Below are positions 40,216-48,564 of a stretch of 63,293 bases of DNA, piece after piece (within the stretch, counting starts at the first letter, position 1; each line of letters starts with the position of its first letter). Location of the stretch: NCBI GenBank assembly GCA_946414395.1, contig CAMKOE010000012.1, forward strand, positions 1 through 63,293. Direction: 5' to 3'. The notes under the pieces are model-generated. The model was not told where the DNA came from, made no database searches, and was given only the letters and a program-made list of their open reading frames with translations. Made by a program: the position numbers and the translations under genes. The DNA is from an uncultured Porphyromonadaceae bacterium. Its GTDB lineage: Bacteria > Bacteroidota > Bacteroidia > Bacteroidales > Muribaculaceae.

Positions 40216-41064
40216 ATGAAGAATTTTGTGATACGCGCCCTTTCGGGAGCCTGTTATATAGCACTCATTATCGCCGCGATCCTGTTGCTGGATAATTCCC
40301 CGGTGATGTATCTGCTGGTATTCCCGTTGCTCATCGTGCTGGGAATCGGCGAGATGGTGACTATGGCCAAGGATGACGCCACCCAGTCGTGGCTGGTCAA
40401 TGTGATTGACATGCTGGGAGGTATAGGATTGTTTGTGGCTTTCTACATGCACTATGAGGGCGCCACAATGCAGACGCGCGCCCTGTGGCTGTTGCCCGTG
40501 GCCGCCTATCTGATACTGCGCACCATCGTGCAACTGTACCGTCCCCGTCAAAATGCCGTCCACAGCCTCGAGAGGTCATTCTTTGCCCTCGGGTATATTG
40601 CCCTGCCCGTGGCGCTGCTCAACTGTATCGTGAGCATCACGGCTCCACGCCTGTTGCTGGGCATCTTCATGTTTATCTGGCTATATGACACCGGCGCCTA
40701 TTGCATCGGCATGCTGCTGGGCCGCCACCGCCTGTTTGAGCGCGTTTCTCCCAAGAAGTCCTGGGAAGGGGTGATCGGGGGCATTGCTGCCAGTGTGGCT
40801 GGCGCCTATGTGACCTATTACTGGTTTGATGAGTTTTTCCAGGTGCCTGAACTCGCGACGTGGGTGGGCCTGAGCGTGGTGGTTGCCGTGTTTGCTACCT
40901 TCGGTGACCTGGTGGAATCGCTCATCAAGCGCACCGTCGGAGTCAAGGACTCGGGCAATATCCTGCCCGGCCATGGCGGCATTCTGGACCGCATCGACAG
41001 CCTCTTGCTCGTGTCCCCCGCGGTTCTCATCTATCTGTCACTGATTGTCACCAATATCCAATAA
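40216..41064 (+). CDS. cdsA: phosphatidate cytidylyltransferase (CDP-diglyceride synthase)
   Basis: The 282-residue integral membrane enzyme makes CDP-diacylglycerol from phosphatidate and CTP, the branch point of phospholipid synthesis. About eight membrane helices are visible. The signatures are SPKKSWEGVIGGIAASVAGA near residue 175 and GDLVESLIKRTVGVKDSGNI near 232, running on to LPGHGGILDRIDS. The start at 40216 (MKNFVIRALSG) is fixed by the promoter just upstream. mltF follows after 7 bases, an envelope-related pairing. Confidence 0.95.
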   Translation: MKNFVIRALSGACYIALIIAAILLLDNSPVMYLLVFPLLIVLGIGEMVTMAKDDATQSWLVNVIDMLGGIGLFVAFYMHYEGATMQTRALWLLPVAAYLILRTIVQLYRPRQNAVHSLERSFFALGYIALPVALLNCIVSITAPRLLLGIFMFIWLYDTGAYCIGMLLGRHRLFERVSPKKSWEGVIGGIAASVAGAYVTYYWFDEFFQVPELATWVGLSVVVAVFATFGDLVESLIKRTVGVKDSGNILPGHGGILDRIDSLLLVSPAVLIYLSLIVTNIQ

Positions 41065-41071
41065 GAGAGAC

Positions 41072-42451
41072 ATGCGTCATTTCCTACCCATGCTGATTTC
41101 GCTGTGGCTGCTGGCCATGGTCTTTTCTTGCGGCAATCAACGCAGTGCTGCCCCTCAGGAACATCACTTGCCCGACACGCTCACCGTGGGCACTCTCTAT
41201 AGCCCAACGGGATTTTTTATCCTCAAGGGAGACACCATGGGTTATGACTATGACCGCATCTGCGACTTCGCCCGCTCCCATGGCATCGCCCTGCGCTTTA
41301 AGGTGGCACGCAGCATGCCCGCTCTGCTCGATATGCTCAAAAAGAGGGCGGTAGATGTGCTGGCCTGTGAGATACCGGTCACGGCCGAGTATAAGGCACG
41401 CGTGCTGCATTGTGGCGCTGTCAATGAAACTTATCAGGTGCTTGTCCAGCACAGTGGCGCCGGCCTGTTGCACGATGTGACCCAGTTGATCGGCCATGAC
41501 GTGTATGTCGAGAAAGGGTCCAAGTATGAATCCAGGCTGCGCAATCTCGATAATGAGGTGGGAGGTGGCATTGTCATCCATGCCGTGGAAGGCGAGGCGG
41601 CGTTGCCCACCGAACTCATTCAGCGTGTCTCCAGGCGTGAAATCCCCTTTACCATTGTTGACAGCGATATCGCCCAGATGAATCTCACCTACTATGACAG
41701 CATCAACATCCAGTTGAGGGTGGGATTTGCCCAACGCTCGTCGTGGGCCGTTGCCAAGCGTGACCAGTGGCTGGCCGACAGCATCAACCTGTGGGCCGCC
41801 AGTGTCAACGCCCAGGAGTATTCCAAGCAGGCCTTGAAGCACTACTTCGAGATGAACCGTGGCCCTAAGCCCGATTCGGTCAAGGTCGATACGCTGGCAG
41901 TCACTCCTCCGGGAGGCATTTCACCCTATGACCCAGTCTTCAAGCAATATGCCCAGGAAATGGGATGGGACTGGCGACTGCTCGCCGCGATAGCCTACTC
42001 CGAGTCGGGATTTGACCCCAACGCCACCTCGTGGATGGGCGCGCGCGGCCTCATGCAGGTGATGCCCAAGACGGCCAAGTCCTTTGGCGTCGCCGAGGGG
42101 GACTTGTTCAACCCCGAGGTGAGCATCCGCGTCGCTTCCAAGATACTGAGGGAACTCGACGGCATCATGCGGGGACGCACGGGAGCGGGAGACCGCATCA
42201 AGTTTGTACTGGCGGCCTATAATGCCGGTTCGGGCCATGTGACCGACGCCATCGCGCTGGCCCGCAAGTTTGAACTCAACCCTCGCGTGTGGGACGAGAA
42301 TGTCGAGCAGGCGATGCTGTGGAAGATGGATCCCGAGTACTATAACGACTCGGTGTGCTCCAACGGCTACTGCCGCGGTACCGAGCCCGTCGATTATGTC
42401 GTCAAGGTGCTGGGCCGCTATGACTACTACAAGAAGAACTACAAGCGTTAA
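41072..42451 (+). CDS. mltF: membrane-bound lytic murein transglycosylase F
   Basis: The 459-residue lipoprotein (lipobox VFSCG, residues about 16-20) joins a periplasmic solute-binding-like regulatory domain (LTVGTLYSPTGFFILKGDT near residue 38) to a C-terminal SLT lysozyme-like domain. In that domain AAIAYSESGFDPNATSWMGA carries the catalytic Glu, and RGLMQVMPKTAKSFGV and VLAAYNAGSGHVTDA follow. MltF cleaves peptidoglycan glycan strands to 1,6-anhydro ends. I chose ATG 41072 (MRHFLPMLISLW) since the lipoprotein signal starts there. It is coupled to cdsA by a 7-base gap. Confidence 0.94.
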   Translation: MRHFLPMLISLWLLAMVFSCGNQRSAAPQEHHLPDTLTVGTLYSPTGFFILKGDTMGYDYDRICDFARSHGIALRFKVARSMPALLDMLKKRAVDVLACEIPVTAEYKARVLHCGAVNETYQVLVQHSGAGLLHDVTQLIGHDVYVEKGSKYESRLRNLDNEVGGGIVIHAVEGEAALPTELIQRVSRREIPFTIVDSDIAQMNLTYYDSINIQLRVGFAQRSSWAVAKRDQWLADSINLWAASVNAQEYSKQALKHYFEMNRGPKPDSVKVDTLAVTPPGGISPYDPVFKQYAQEMGWDWRLLAAIAYSESGFDPNATSWMGARGLMQVMPKTAKSFGVAEGDLFNPEVSIRVASKILRELDGIMRGRTGAGDRIKFVLAAYNAGSGHVTDAIALARKFELNPRVWDENVEQAMLWKMDPEYYNDSVCSNGYCRGTEPVDYVVKVLGRYDYYKKNYKR

Positions 42452-42535
42452 AAATATCCACTCGTGTTATAATATAAACGGGTCGCTTGCAGTTATATAT
42501 ATTATAAAGAAATCAACCAATTCACATTCAGGATT

Positions 42536-43093
42536 ATGAGAAAGAAACATTTAATCGTTGCCACTGTAGTGGCGCTGTCCGCATCCATGATGATGCAGTC
42601 TTGCATTGGCAGTTTCGCCCTGTTCAACAAGGTCAAGAATTGGAACGACCATGTGGGCGACAAGTTTGTGAACGAACTCGTGTTTGTTGCCATGTGGATC
42701 TTGCCTGTGTATGAACTCAGTTTTGCTGCCGACTTGCTCATCCTCAACTCGATTGAGTTTTGGTCGGGTACCAATCCCGCTCTCGCTCAGAACGAGACTC
42801 GGGTGGTTGATGGCAAGGATGCCCAGTACCTGGTTGCCCGTAACGCCGAGGGCTACAGCATCACCAACATGAAGACCAACCAGGTGACCCGCTTCGTGTT
42901 TGACGCACAGGACAACTCCTGGTCTCTCGATAACAATGGCGAGCAGGTGAAGTTGTTCACCTTTGTTGACGACACCCATGTTGACATGCTCACGCGTGAC
43001 GGCAGTTACAAGACCGTGGAATTGTCACAGTCTGGCGTGCTGGCCTATCAGGAGATGGTGGGCGCTGGCGGCGTGGCCTTTGCCTTGAAGTAA
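42536..43093 (+). CDS. DUF3332 lipoprotein
   Basis: The 185-residue protein has a lipobox (MMQSC) near residue 23, then GSFALFNKVKNWNDHVGDKF and a hydrophobic segment FVAMWILPVYELSFAADLLI. These match DUF3332, a family of small bacterial lipoproteins of unknown function. The C-terminal half (YSITNMKTNQVTRFVFDAQD) is beta-rich. It stands alone with an AT-rich leader and is followed by a clear terminator. A Por-type or dockerin tail is absent. Confidence 0.8.
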   Translation: MRKKHLIVATVVALSASMMMQSCIGSFALFNKVKNWNDHVGDKFVNELVFVAMWILPVYELSFAADLLILNSIEFWSGTNPALAQNETRVVDGKDAQYLVARNAEGYSITNMKTNQVTRFVFDAQDNSWSLDNNGEQVKLFTFVDDTHVDMLTRDGSYKTVELSQSGVLAYQEMVGAGGVAFALK

Positions 43094-43120
43094 GCGGCCT
43101 CGATTGTCAACTTACCATAG

Positions 43121-43170
43121 GCGGCAACCTGTGTGAGAATCATCATTCGTTCACGGGTTGCCGCTTTTTT
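43121..43170 (+). terminator. intrinsic terminator
   Basis: GCGGCAACC and GGTTGCCGC arms followed by six T. Confidence 0.85.
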
Positions 43171-43308
43171 ATGGATTCGGGTATGATGGACCGCCTTTAG
43201 TCCTGCTCAATGTGAAGAAAAAATGATAGTTATTTGCTTTTTTCATTTTTGTTTTATATATTTGTGGCTGTAAAAATTATTGTTTAATCATGAAAATGAG
43301 GATGAACT

Positions 43309-44160
43309 ATGAAATATTATATAGTTGACGCATTTACCGACACACCTTTTGGCGGTAATCCCGCTGGTGTCGTGCTACTGGGACAAGACACACCTTTCCC
43401 CGATGAAAAACTCATGCAGCAGGTGGCTGCCGAGTTGAGATATAGTGAGACGGCCTTTGTTCAGCAGAATGGCCCGTCGGAGTTTACCGTGCGTTACTTC
43501 ACACCATGCAGCGAGGTTGACCTGTGTGGTCATGCGACTATTGCCACCTTTGGACTATTGCGCCGTGAGGGCCTCATAGCCGAGGGCTCGGTGTGCCTCA
43601 ACCACACGCTGGCCGGCGATCTGCAGGTGAAAGTGAACGGACACGTGATGATGCAGATGGCCGAGCCGCAGGTGATTGTGCCGCTGCTCGATGAGGATTA
43701 TCTGCACGAGATCATGGCTGGACGCAGGGCCAAGGAGTGGCCCGACATGCCCGTCGAAGTGATTTCGACTGGTTTGCCCGACATCATCATGCCGGTGTGC
43801 AGTGTCGAAGCGCTGAATGCCCTGAAACCCGATATGGACGCCCTCACCGAGTTGAGCCGCGAACTCAACGTGGTGGGAGTGCACGCCTTTGCCCTGACCG
43901 ATGACGGCTATACGGCTCATGTGCGCAACTTCGCGCCGCTCTATGGCGTGCCCGAGGAGTCCGCGACAGGTACGGCCAACGCCGCTTTGACCTATTACCT
44001 GTACCGCCGCAATATTGTCAAGCACGACGCGGAATGCCAGTTCATGCAGGGCGAAGCCATGGAACGCCCGTCGGTAGTGGATACCATTCTGGGAACAGAT
44101 GGCATTTCATGGGTGGGCGGCCAGTGTGCCATTGTCGCCTCTGGAGAATTGCTGGTATAA
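43309..44160 (+). CDS. PhzF-family isomerase
   Basis: The 283-residue protein has the PhzF duplicated diaminopimelate-epimerase-like fold. It begins YYIVDAFTDTPFGGNPAGVV, has the catalytic Glu in RYSETAFV near residue 47, CSEVDLCGHATIATFG near 65, and YGVPEESATGTANAALTYYL near 220. The prototype isomerises a phenazine precursor; most homologues, including those outside phenazine producers, have unknown substrates. No phenazine genes are nearby. It is convergent with corA, with about 100 bases between the stops. Confidence 0.9.
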   Translation: MKYYIVDAFTDTPFGGNPAGVVLLGQDTPFPDEKLMQQVAAELRYSETAFVQQNGPSEFTVRYFTPCSEVDLCGHATIATFGLLRREGLIAEGSVCLNHTLAGDLQVKVNGHVMMQMAEPQVIVPLLDEDYLHEIMAGRRAKEWPDMPVEVISTGLPDIIMPVCSVEALNALKPDMDALTELSRELNVVGVHAFALTDDGYTAHVRNFAPLYGVPEESATGTANAALTYYLYRRNIVKHDAECQFMQGEAMERPSVVDTILGTDGISWVGGQCAIVASGELLV

Positions 44161-44258
44161 TTCAGGAATTGAATTTTGGCAGGATGCCGTCGAGGAGGGC
44201 GTGCGACTATCGGTCGCAACAGACGCGTCTGAGCCTCGACGCGCGTTGCCATGTGCGT

Positions 44259-45191
44259 TCACTTGAAGAACTTGCTATGGCGGATGAAGGCATAGCACAG
44301 GGCCATCAGCACCACCGAGATGGCAAGAGCCAACGGGAAGCCCCAGGGGTGGGACTCCATGCCATTGGGCACGTTCATGCCATAATAGCCGGCAATGACG
44401 GTGGGGATCATCAGCAGGATGGTAACCACGGTCAGGGTTTTCATGATGCGGTTCAGGTTGTTGCCGATGACCGAGGAGTAGGCCTCTTGCTGGCGGTCGA
44501 GGATGTCGTTGTAGATGCTGGCGGTGTCCAGCGCCTGCTGGGTCTCGATCTCGACGTCCTCGAGCAGGTCCTCGTCGTGGGGCAGGGAGCGCAGGCGCAT
44601 CTTGATGCGCGCCAGCACGGTGGCATTGCCCTTGAGCGAGGTGATGAAATAGATGAGGAATTTGCCCAGGCCCATCGCGCGCATCAGTTCGTCGTTGTCC
44701 ATTTTCTTCTCCATGCGTTCCTCGGCGACGTTCATCATGGCGTTCATCTGCTTGAGGTACTTGAGGTACCACACCGAGGTCGACAGCATCAGTGAGAGTG
44801 TCAGGTCATGACCCTTGCAGGTGTTCATGCGGCGCCTGACGCTCCACTGGATGAAGTCGTCGAGCACCTCATTGTCATAGTAGGAAATGGTGATGAACAC
44901 ATCGTCGCGTATCAGGATGGCCAGCGGGGCCGTTGTGAACACGGTTTCGCCATCCTGGTCGATGCTCTTGCACGGCACGCGCACCATGACCAGCATCCAG
45001 CCGGCATCGTGATCGACACGCGGGCGTTCCTCAACGTCCTCGGCATCGTGGATGAAGTCCATCGGCACGTCAAAGCGGTCCTTCAGCACCGCCAACTCGT
45101 CGTCGGTCGGGTTGGTGACCTTGATCCAGCATCCCGACTTCCACTGATTGATTTCGGCAAATCCGTCCTTACATTTCCAGTAATTGATCAT
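44259..45191 (-). CDS. corA: CorA-family magnesium/divalent metal transporter
   Basis: The 310-residue protein starts MINYWKCKDGFAEINQW at 45191. A soluble N-terminal domain with long helices is followed by two C-terminal membrane helices. The pore signature YGMNVPN lies between them (VIAGYYGMNVPNGMESHPWG), the GMN motif of CorA channels. They form pentamers for Mg2+ uptake in the inner membrane. A promoter 34 bases upstream rules out the longer frame starting at 45266. It stands alone. Confidence 0.93.
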   Translation of the reverse strand: MINYWKCKDGFAEINQWKSGCWIKVTNPTDDELAVLKDRFDVPMDFIHDAEDVEERPRVDHDAGWMLVMVRVPCKSIDQDGETVFTTAPLAILIRDDVFITISYYDNEVLDDFIQWSVRRRMNTCKGHDLTLSLMLSTSVWYLKYLKQMNAMMNVAEERMEKKMDNDELMRAMGLGKFLIYFITSLKGNATVLARIKMRLRSLPHDEDLLEDVEIETQQALDTASIYNDILDRQQEAYSSVIGNNLNRIMKTLTVVTILLMIPTVIAGYYGMNVPNGMESHPWGFPLALAISVVLMALCYAFIRHSKFFK

Positions 45192-45224
45192 AGCCTTCTC
45201 TCCTTTAATTATACCACTGACATG

Positions 45225-45254
45225 CAAAGGTAGTGTTTTTACCCGATACTGCAA
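45225..45254 (-). promoter_or_regulatory. promoter of corA
   Basis: Minus-strand TTG (45252-45254), 19 bases, then TACCTTTG (45225-45232). Confidence 0.65.
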
Positions 45255-45308
45255 TAGCGCTGCCACTCCCCATGACGCATAGTCTGGTGATTTTTATGGA
45301 TTAGAATG

Positions 45309-45350
45309 AAAAATAGGGGCCGCGACACGTCGAGTGCCGTGGCCCCTGTT
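45309..45350 (-). terminator. intrinsic terminator of the secreted-protein gene
   Basis: AGGGGCC arms with an extended interior stem around CTCGACG, then ATTTTT on the minus strand. Confidence 0.8.
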
Positions 45351-45377
45351 CATGATTGTCTCGTCTTGAGGGATGGA

Positions 45378-47006
45378 TTACTTCACGACCTTGATCGTGG
45401 CTGTGGTGCCGTCGCTGTAGGTGGATTGCTGCAGGAACAGGCCCGTGGCGGGAGCCGTGGGCAACTGGCGGCCAGTCAGGTCATAGTAGCGGGTCTCGAC
45501 AACCTCTGCACCGCTGGCAACCTCGTTGATGCCCGATGCGTTGGGGTTGGTGACATAGGCAATGTCTGAGCGGTTCACCTCGCCACCGGCGGTGTAGATG
45601 CTCTGGACGCCCACAACCTCATAGTCGGTGGTGTAGAGATAAACCGTGTGACGGCCGTTGCCGCCGATGTAGATATCAAAGTTGACGTTGTCCTCAAACT
45701 TGTAGGGGATATCAGTCATCGGGCTGGTGAAGCCGATGTAGGTCTCGGGATCGAAGGTGAATACCTCATCGTCGAGGATGATGTTGTAGTACAACTTGTT
45801 CTCATTCATCTTGTAGCCCTCGGTGTCCTCGGTGGGGATGGTGAAGTGCAGCACGCTCCAGCCTGCCGAGTTGTTGACCGACAGGTCGGCGTCGGTAAAG
45901 ATGGGCATGGCGGGAGTTGCGGGGAACTCGTCAAATGCAACCAGGCCGGGAGCCACATAGTCGCTGATGATCGACAACGTCGTGGGACCCACGTTGGTGA
46001 TCATGGACGCGGGCCACTCGGCAACGATGTTGCGGGCATCCTCATCGACGGTGAAGACAATCTCGTCGTTGAGGTTGTAGTTGAACACTGGCGTGCCATA
46101 GGTCTCGCTGTCAACATAGGCGTCGCCGGTGAGCATGTAGATGTGACCGTTGTAATAGGGATCAGCGCCCAGGTACTGGCGGGTGGGGAAGGTGGCCTTG
46201 CCATCAACCAGCGTGCCCTTGATGAAGGAGTCGTAGTTATTGTTGTTGAGGTTGCCCATGTAGATGTTCTCGCCGTCGATGATGATGTCCACGATGCAAT
46301 CCTTGGTCTTGGTCAGGTCGGTGGGGTCAGACAGGTAGGTCATCGTGTAACTCTGGATGTAGTACTCATCGTCGTGCATGATGATGGGCGCGTCGGTCAT
46401 CTGGCTATAGACGATGTGCTGGTCGGCCATGTAGAACCAGTCGGCCGTGGCGTCACACAGGCCGATGAACTTGTCGCCCAACTGGGTCAACACGCCGTCC
46501 TGCCAGGTGAACTCGATTTCGCCTTCTTCCTCAACGACGGGCACACCCTCCTCCTCGTCATAGTGCATGCAGTAGGCATAGTACGGGTCGCCAGCGTCTA
46601 GAATGTACAACTGCGGCAACTTCACGACAAACTTGCCGTCGCCTGCCGGCTCGGCCTTGATCCAGGGCAGGATGGAGAACCAGATGTAGCCCTGGGAGAT
46701 GGGATTGTAGATGTAGAGGTTGCCGTCGGTGCCCTCGACCACCTTGCCGATGCCGCCGTCCACGTTCTGTGTGTAAACTTCACCCCATCCCAGGCCATAG
46801 GCCGATGACGAGGCATACATGTTGTCATACAGGGTGCCCTCGGGCGTGTCCATGATGGGCTCTTCATCAACGCGCACAGGCGCGCTTGCGGGCGCCTTGA
46901 ATTGTGACAGCCTCATGCCGCTCTTGACGGGCATGCGTCCTGCGCTGGCCATGCTCGGGATGAGCAGCGCAGCAACCAGTGCAATAAGAGTAATTGTTCG
47001 CTTCAT
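45378..47006 (-). CDS. large secreted protein with Por-type C-terminal tail
   Basis: The 542-residue protein has a signal peptide (MKRTITLIALVAALLIPSMA) and a long acidic, aromatic-rich beta body (GNLYIYNPISQGYIWFSILP, YSQMTDAPIIMHDDEYY, ENIYMGNLNNNNYDSF). The body may be a beta-propeller-like repeat. The C-terminus is RYYDLTGRQL...GLFLQQSTY...ATIKVVK, which resembles the type IX secretion C-terminal segment. I do not recognise a catalytic domain. It could be a surface binding protein for glycans or host ligands; that is speculation. It stands alone and has its own terminator. Confidence 0.65.
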   Translation of the reverse strand: MKRTITLIALVAALLIPSMASAGRMPVKSGMRLSQFKAPASAPVRVDEEPIMDTPEGTLYDNMYASSSAYGLGWGEVYTQNVDGGIGKVVEGTDGNLYIYNPISQGYIWFSILPWIKAEPAGDGKFVVKLPQLYILDAGDPYYAYCMHYDEEEGVPVVEEEGEIEFTWQDGVLTQLGDKFIGLCDATADWFYMADQHIVYSQMTDAPIIMHDDEYYIQSYTMTYLSDPTDLTKTKDCIVDIIIDGENIYMGNLNNNNYDSFIKGTLVDGKATFPTRQYLGADPYYNGHIYMLTGDAYVDSETYGTPVFNYNLNDEIVFTVDEDARNIVAEWPASMITNVGPTTLSIISDYVAPGLVAFDEFPATPAMPIFTDADLSVNNSAGWSVLHFTIPTEDTEGYKMNENKLYYNIILDDEVFTFDPETYIGFTSPMTDIPYKFEDNVNFDIYIGGNGRHTVYLYTTDYEVVGVQSIYTAGGEVNRSDIAYVTNPNASGINEVASGAEVVETRYYDLTGRQLPTAPATGLFLQQSTYSDGTTATIKVVK

Positions 47007-47129
47007 AACTTGAATCAATATTAAAGGTTAATACTAAAGTCGGTTTTTCACCCGCAAATGTAAAGAAAATTGCATGTAAAAACAATAGTAAGAAAGATTT
47101 TTTTTAAAGATCACCATGCGGTCGATGTA

Positions 47130-47150
47130 TTACGGGCTGCCAGCCCGTAA
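47130..47150. repeat. REP-like palindrome
   Basis: TTACGGGCTG and CAGCCCGTAA pair around a single C, between icd and the secreted-protein gene. It has the look of a dispersed palindromic unit. Confidence 0.45.
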
Positions 47151-47174
47151 CACAGGGACAACTCGATAAAACAG

Positions 47175-47207
47175 CGAGGGCTGCGGCAACTGGTGTCGCA
47201 GCCCTCG
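47175..47207 (-). terminator. terminator of icd
   Basis: Perfect 11-base arms CGAGGGCTGCG and CGCAGCCCTCG; the minus strand then reads CTGTTTTATCG. Confidence 0.75.
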
Positions 47208-47238
47208 TTAGGGTTTCTCGTTAAAACGTCAGGCGGGA

Positions 47239-48456
47239 TTAGCAGCCCAGGCGCTTCTCGAGGTTGGCGCGGATGGCCTTGATGAAGTCGGCGCTGTTCA
47301 CGGCCTTGGCCTCAACACCTTCCATGAGGTTCACGAGGTCCTTGGTCACGATGCCGGCATTCAGGGTGTCGAAGCAAGCAGCCTCGAGTTGGTCGCCGAA
47401 GTTCATGAGGTCCTTCAGGCCGTCCTTCTCACCGCGCTTGCGCAGGGCACCGCTCCATGCAAAGATGGTAGCCATGGGGTTGGTCGAGGTCTCCTCGCCA
47501 TTGAGGTACTTGTAGTAGTGGCGGGTCACGGTACCGTGGGCAGCCTCATACTCGTAGTTGCCGTCGGGGCTAACCAGCACGCTGGTCATCATAGCCAGTG
47601 AACCGAAAGCGGTGCTGACCATGTCGCTCATCACGTCGCCGTCATAGTTCTTGCAAGCCCAGATGTAGCCACCCTTGCTGCGGATCACGCGGGCAACGGC
47701 GTCGTCAATCAGGGTGTAGAAGTACTCCAGACCCAACTTCTCGAACTCAGCCTTGTAGTTCTGCTCGTAAACCTCCTCAAAGATGATGCGGAACTGAGCG
47801 TCATACTTCTTGCTGATGGTGTCCTTGGTCGAGAACCACAGGTCCTGCTTGGTGTCGATGGCATACTTGAAGCAACTGTGAGCAAACGAACGGATGGACT
47901 TGTCCAGGTTGTGCATGCCCTGCAGCACGCCCTCGCCCTTGAACTCGTGGATAACGATCTCCTCGTGCTTGCCGCTGACGCCGTCAAAGACCAGCTTGGC
48001 GGTGCCGGGCTCGTCGGCACGCAGCTCAACACTCTTGTACACGTCGCCATAGGCATGACGGGCGATGGTGATGGGCTTCTCCCAGTTCTTGACAACGGGG
48101 TGGATGCTGGGGATGGTGATGGGAGCACGGAAAACGGTACCGTCGAGAATCGAACGGATGGTGCCGTTGGGGCTCTTCCACATCTCGTGCAGTTTGTACT
48201 CGTCCATGCGCTTGAGGTTGGGCGTGATGGTGGCGCACTTCACGGCAACACCATACTTCTTGGTAGCCTCGGCAGCCTCGACGGTGATCTTGTCACCAGT
48301 CTCGTCACGCTTTACCAGACCCAGGTCATAGTACTCACTCTTGAGGTCAACAAACGGAAGAATCAGGTCGTCCTTGATCATCTTCCACAGGATGCGGGTC
48401 ATCTCGTCACCGTCCATCTCCACGATGGGGGTTGTCATCTTAATTTTCTCGATCAT
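47239..48456 (-). CDS. icd: NADP-dependent isocitrate dehydrogenase
   Basis: The 405-residue enzyme is of the homodimeric, eukaryote-like class. MDGDEMTRILWKMIKDDLIL lies near the start, LKRMDEYKLHEMWKSPNGTI with the substrate-binding Ser/Asn region near residue 85, and YKYLNGEETSTNPMATIFAW near 310. It interconverts isocitrate and 2-oxoglutarate with NADP(H), and the reaction can run as a reductive carboxylation. It follows the aconitase gene after a terminator, so it may be transcribed separately. Together with aconitase and citrate lyase it links 2-oxoglutarate to citrate cleavage. Confidence 0.94.
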   Translation of the reverse strand: MIEKIKMTTPIVEMDGDEMTRILWKMIKDDLILPFVDLKSEYYDLGLVKRDETGDKITVEAAEATKKYGVAVKCATITPNLKRMDEYKLHEMWKSPNGTIRSILDGTVFRAPITIPSIHPVVKNWEKPITIARHAYGDVYKSVELRADEPGTAKLVFDGVSGKHEEIVIHEFKGEGVLQGMHNLDKSIRSFAHSCFKYAIDTKQDLWFSTKDTISKKYDAQFRIIFEEVYEQNYKAEFEKLGLEYFYTLIDDAVARVIRSKGGYIWACKNYDGDVMSDMVSTAFGSLAMMTSVLVSPDGNYEYEAAHGTVTRHYYKYLNGEETSTNPMATIFAWSGALRKRGEKDGLKDLMNFGDQLEAACFDTLNAGIVTKDLVNLMEGVEAKAVNSADFIKAIRANLEKRLGC

Positions 48457-48518
48457 GATTGTCAGTTAAAATCAGTTTCGTTTATAAATGATTGATAAAT
48501 ACTTGTTTTGTTGTTGAA

Positions 48519-48554
48519 AACCTGTCCCTAGGCGTGATGCCCAGGGGACAGGTT
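48519..48554 (-). terminator. terminator between acn and icd
   Basis: Perfect 10-base arms AACCTGTCCC and GGGACAGGTT with a 16-base interior; a short T stretch follows on the minus strand. Confidence 0.7.
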
Positions 48555-48564
48555 GAATAATGTT

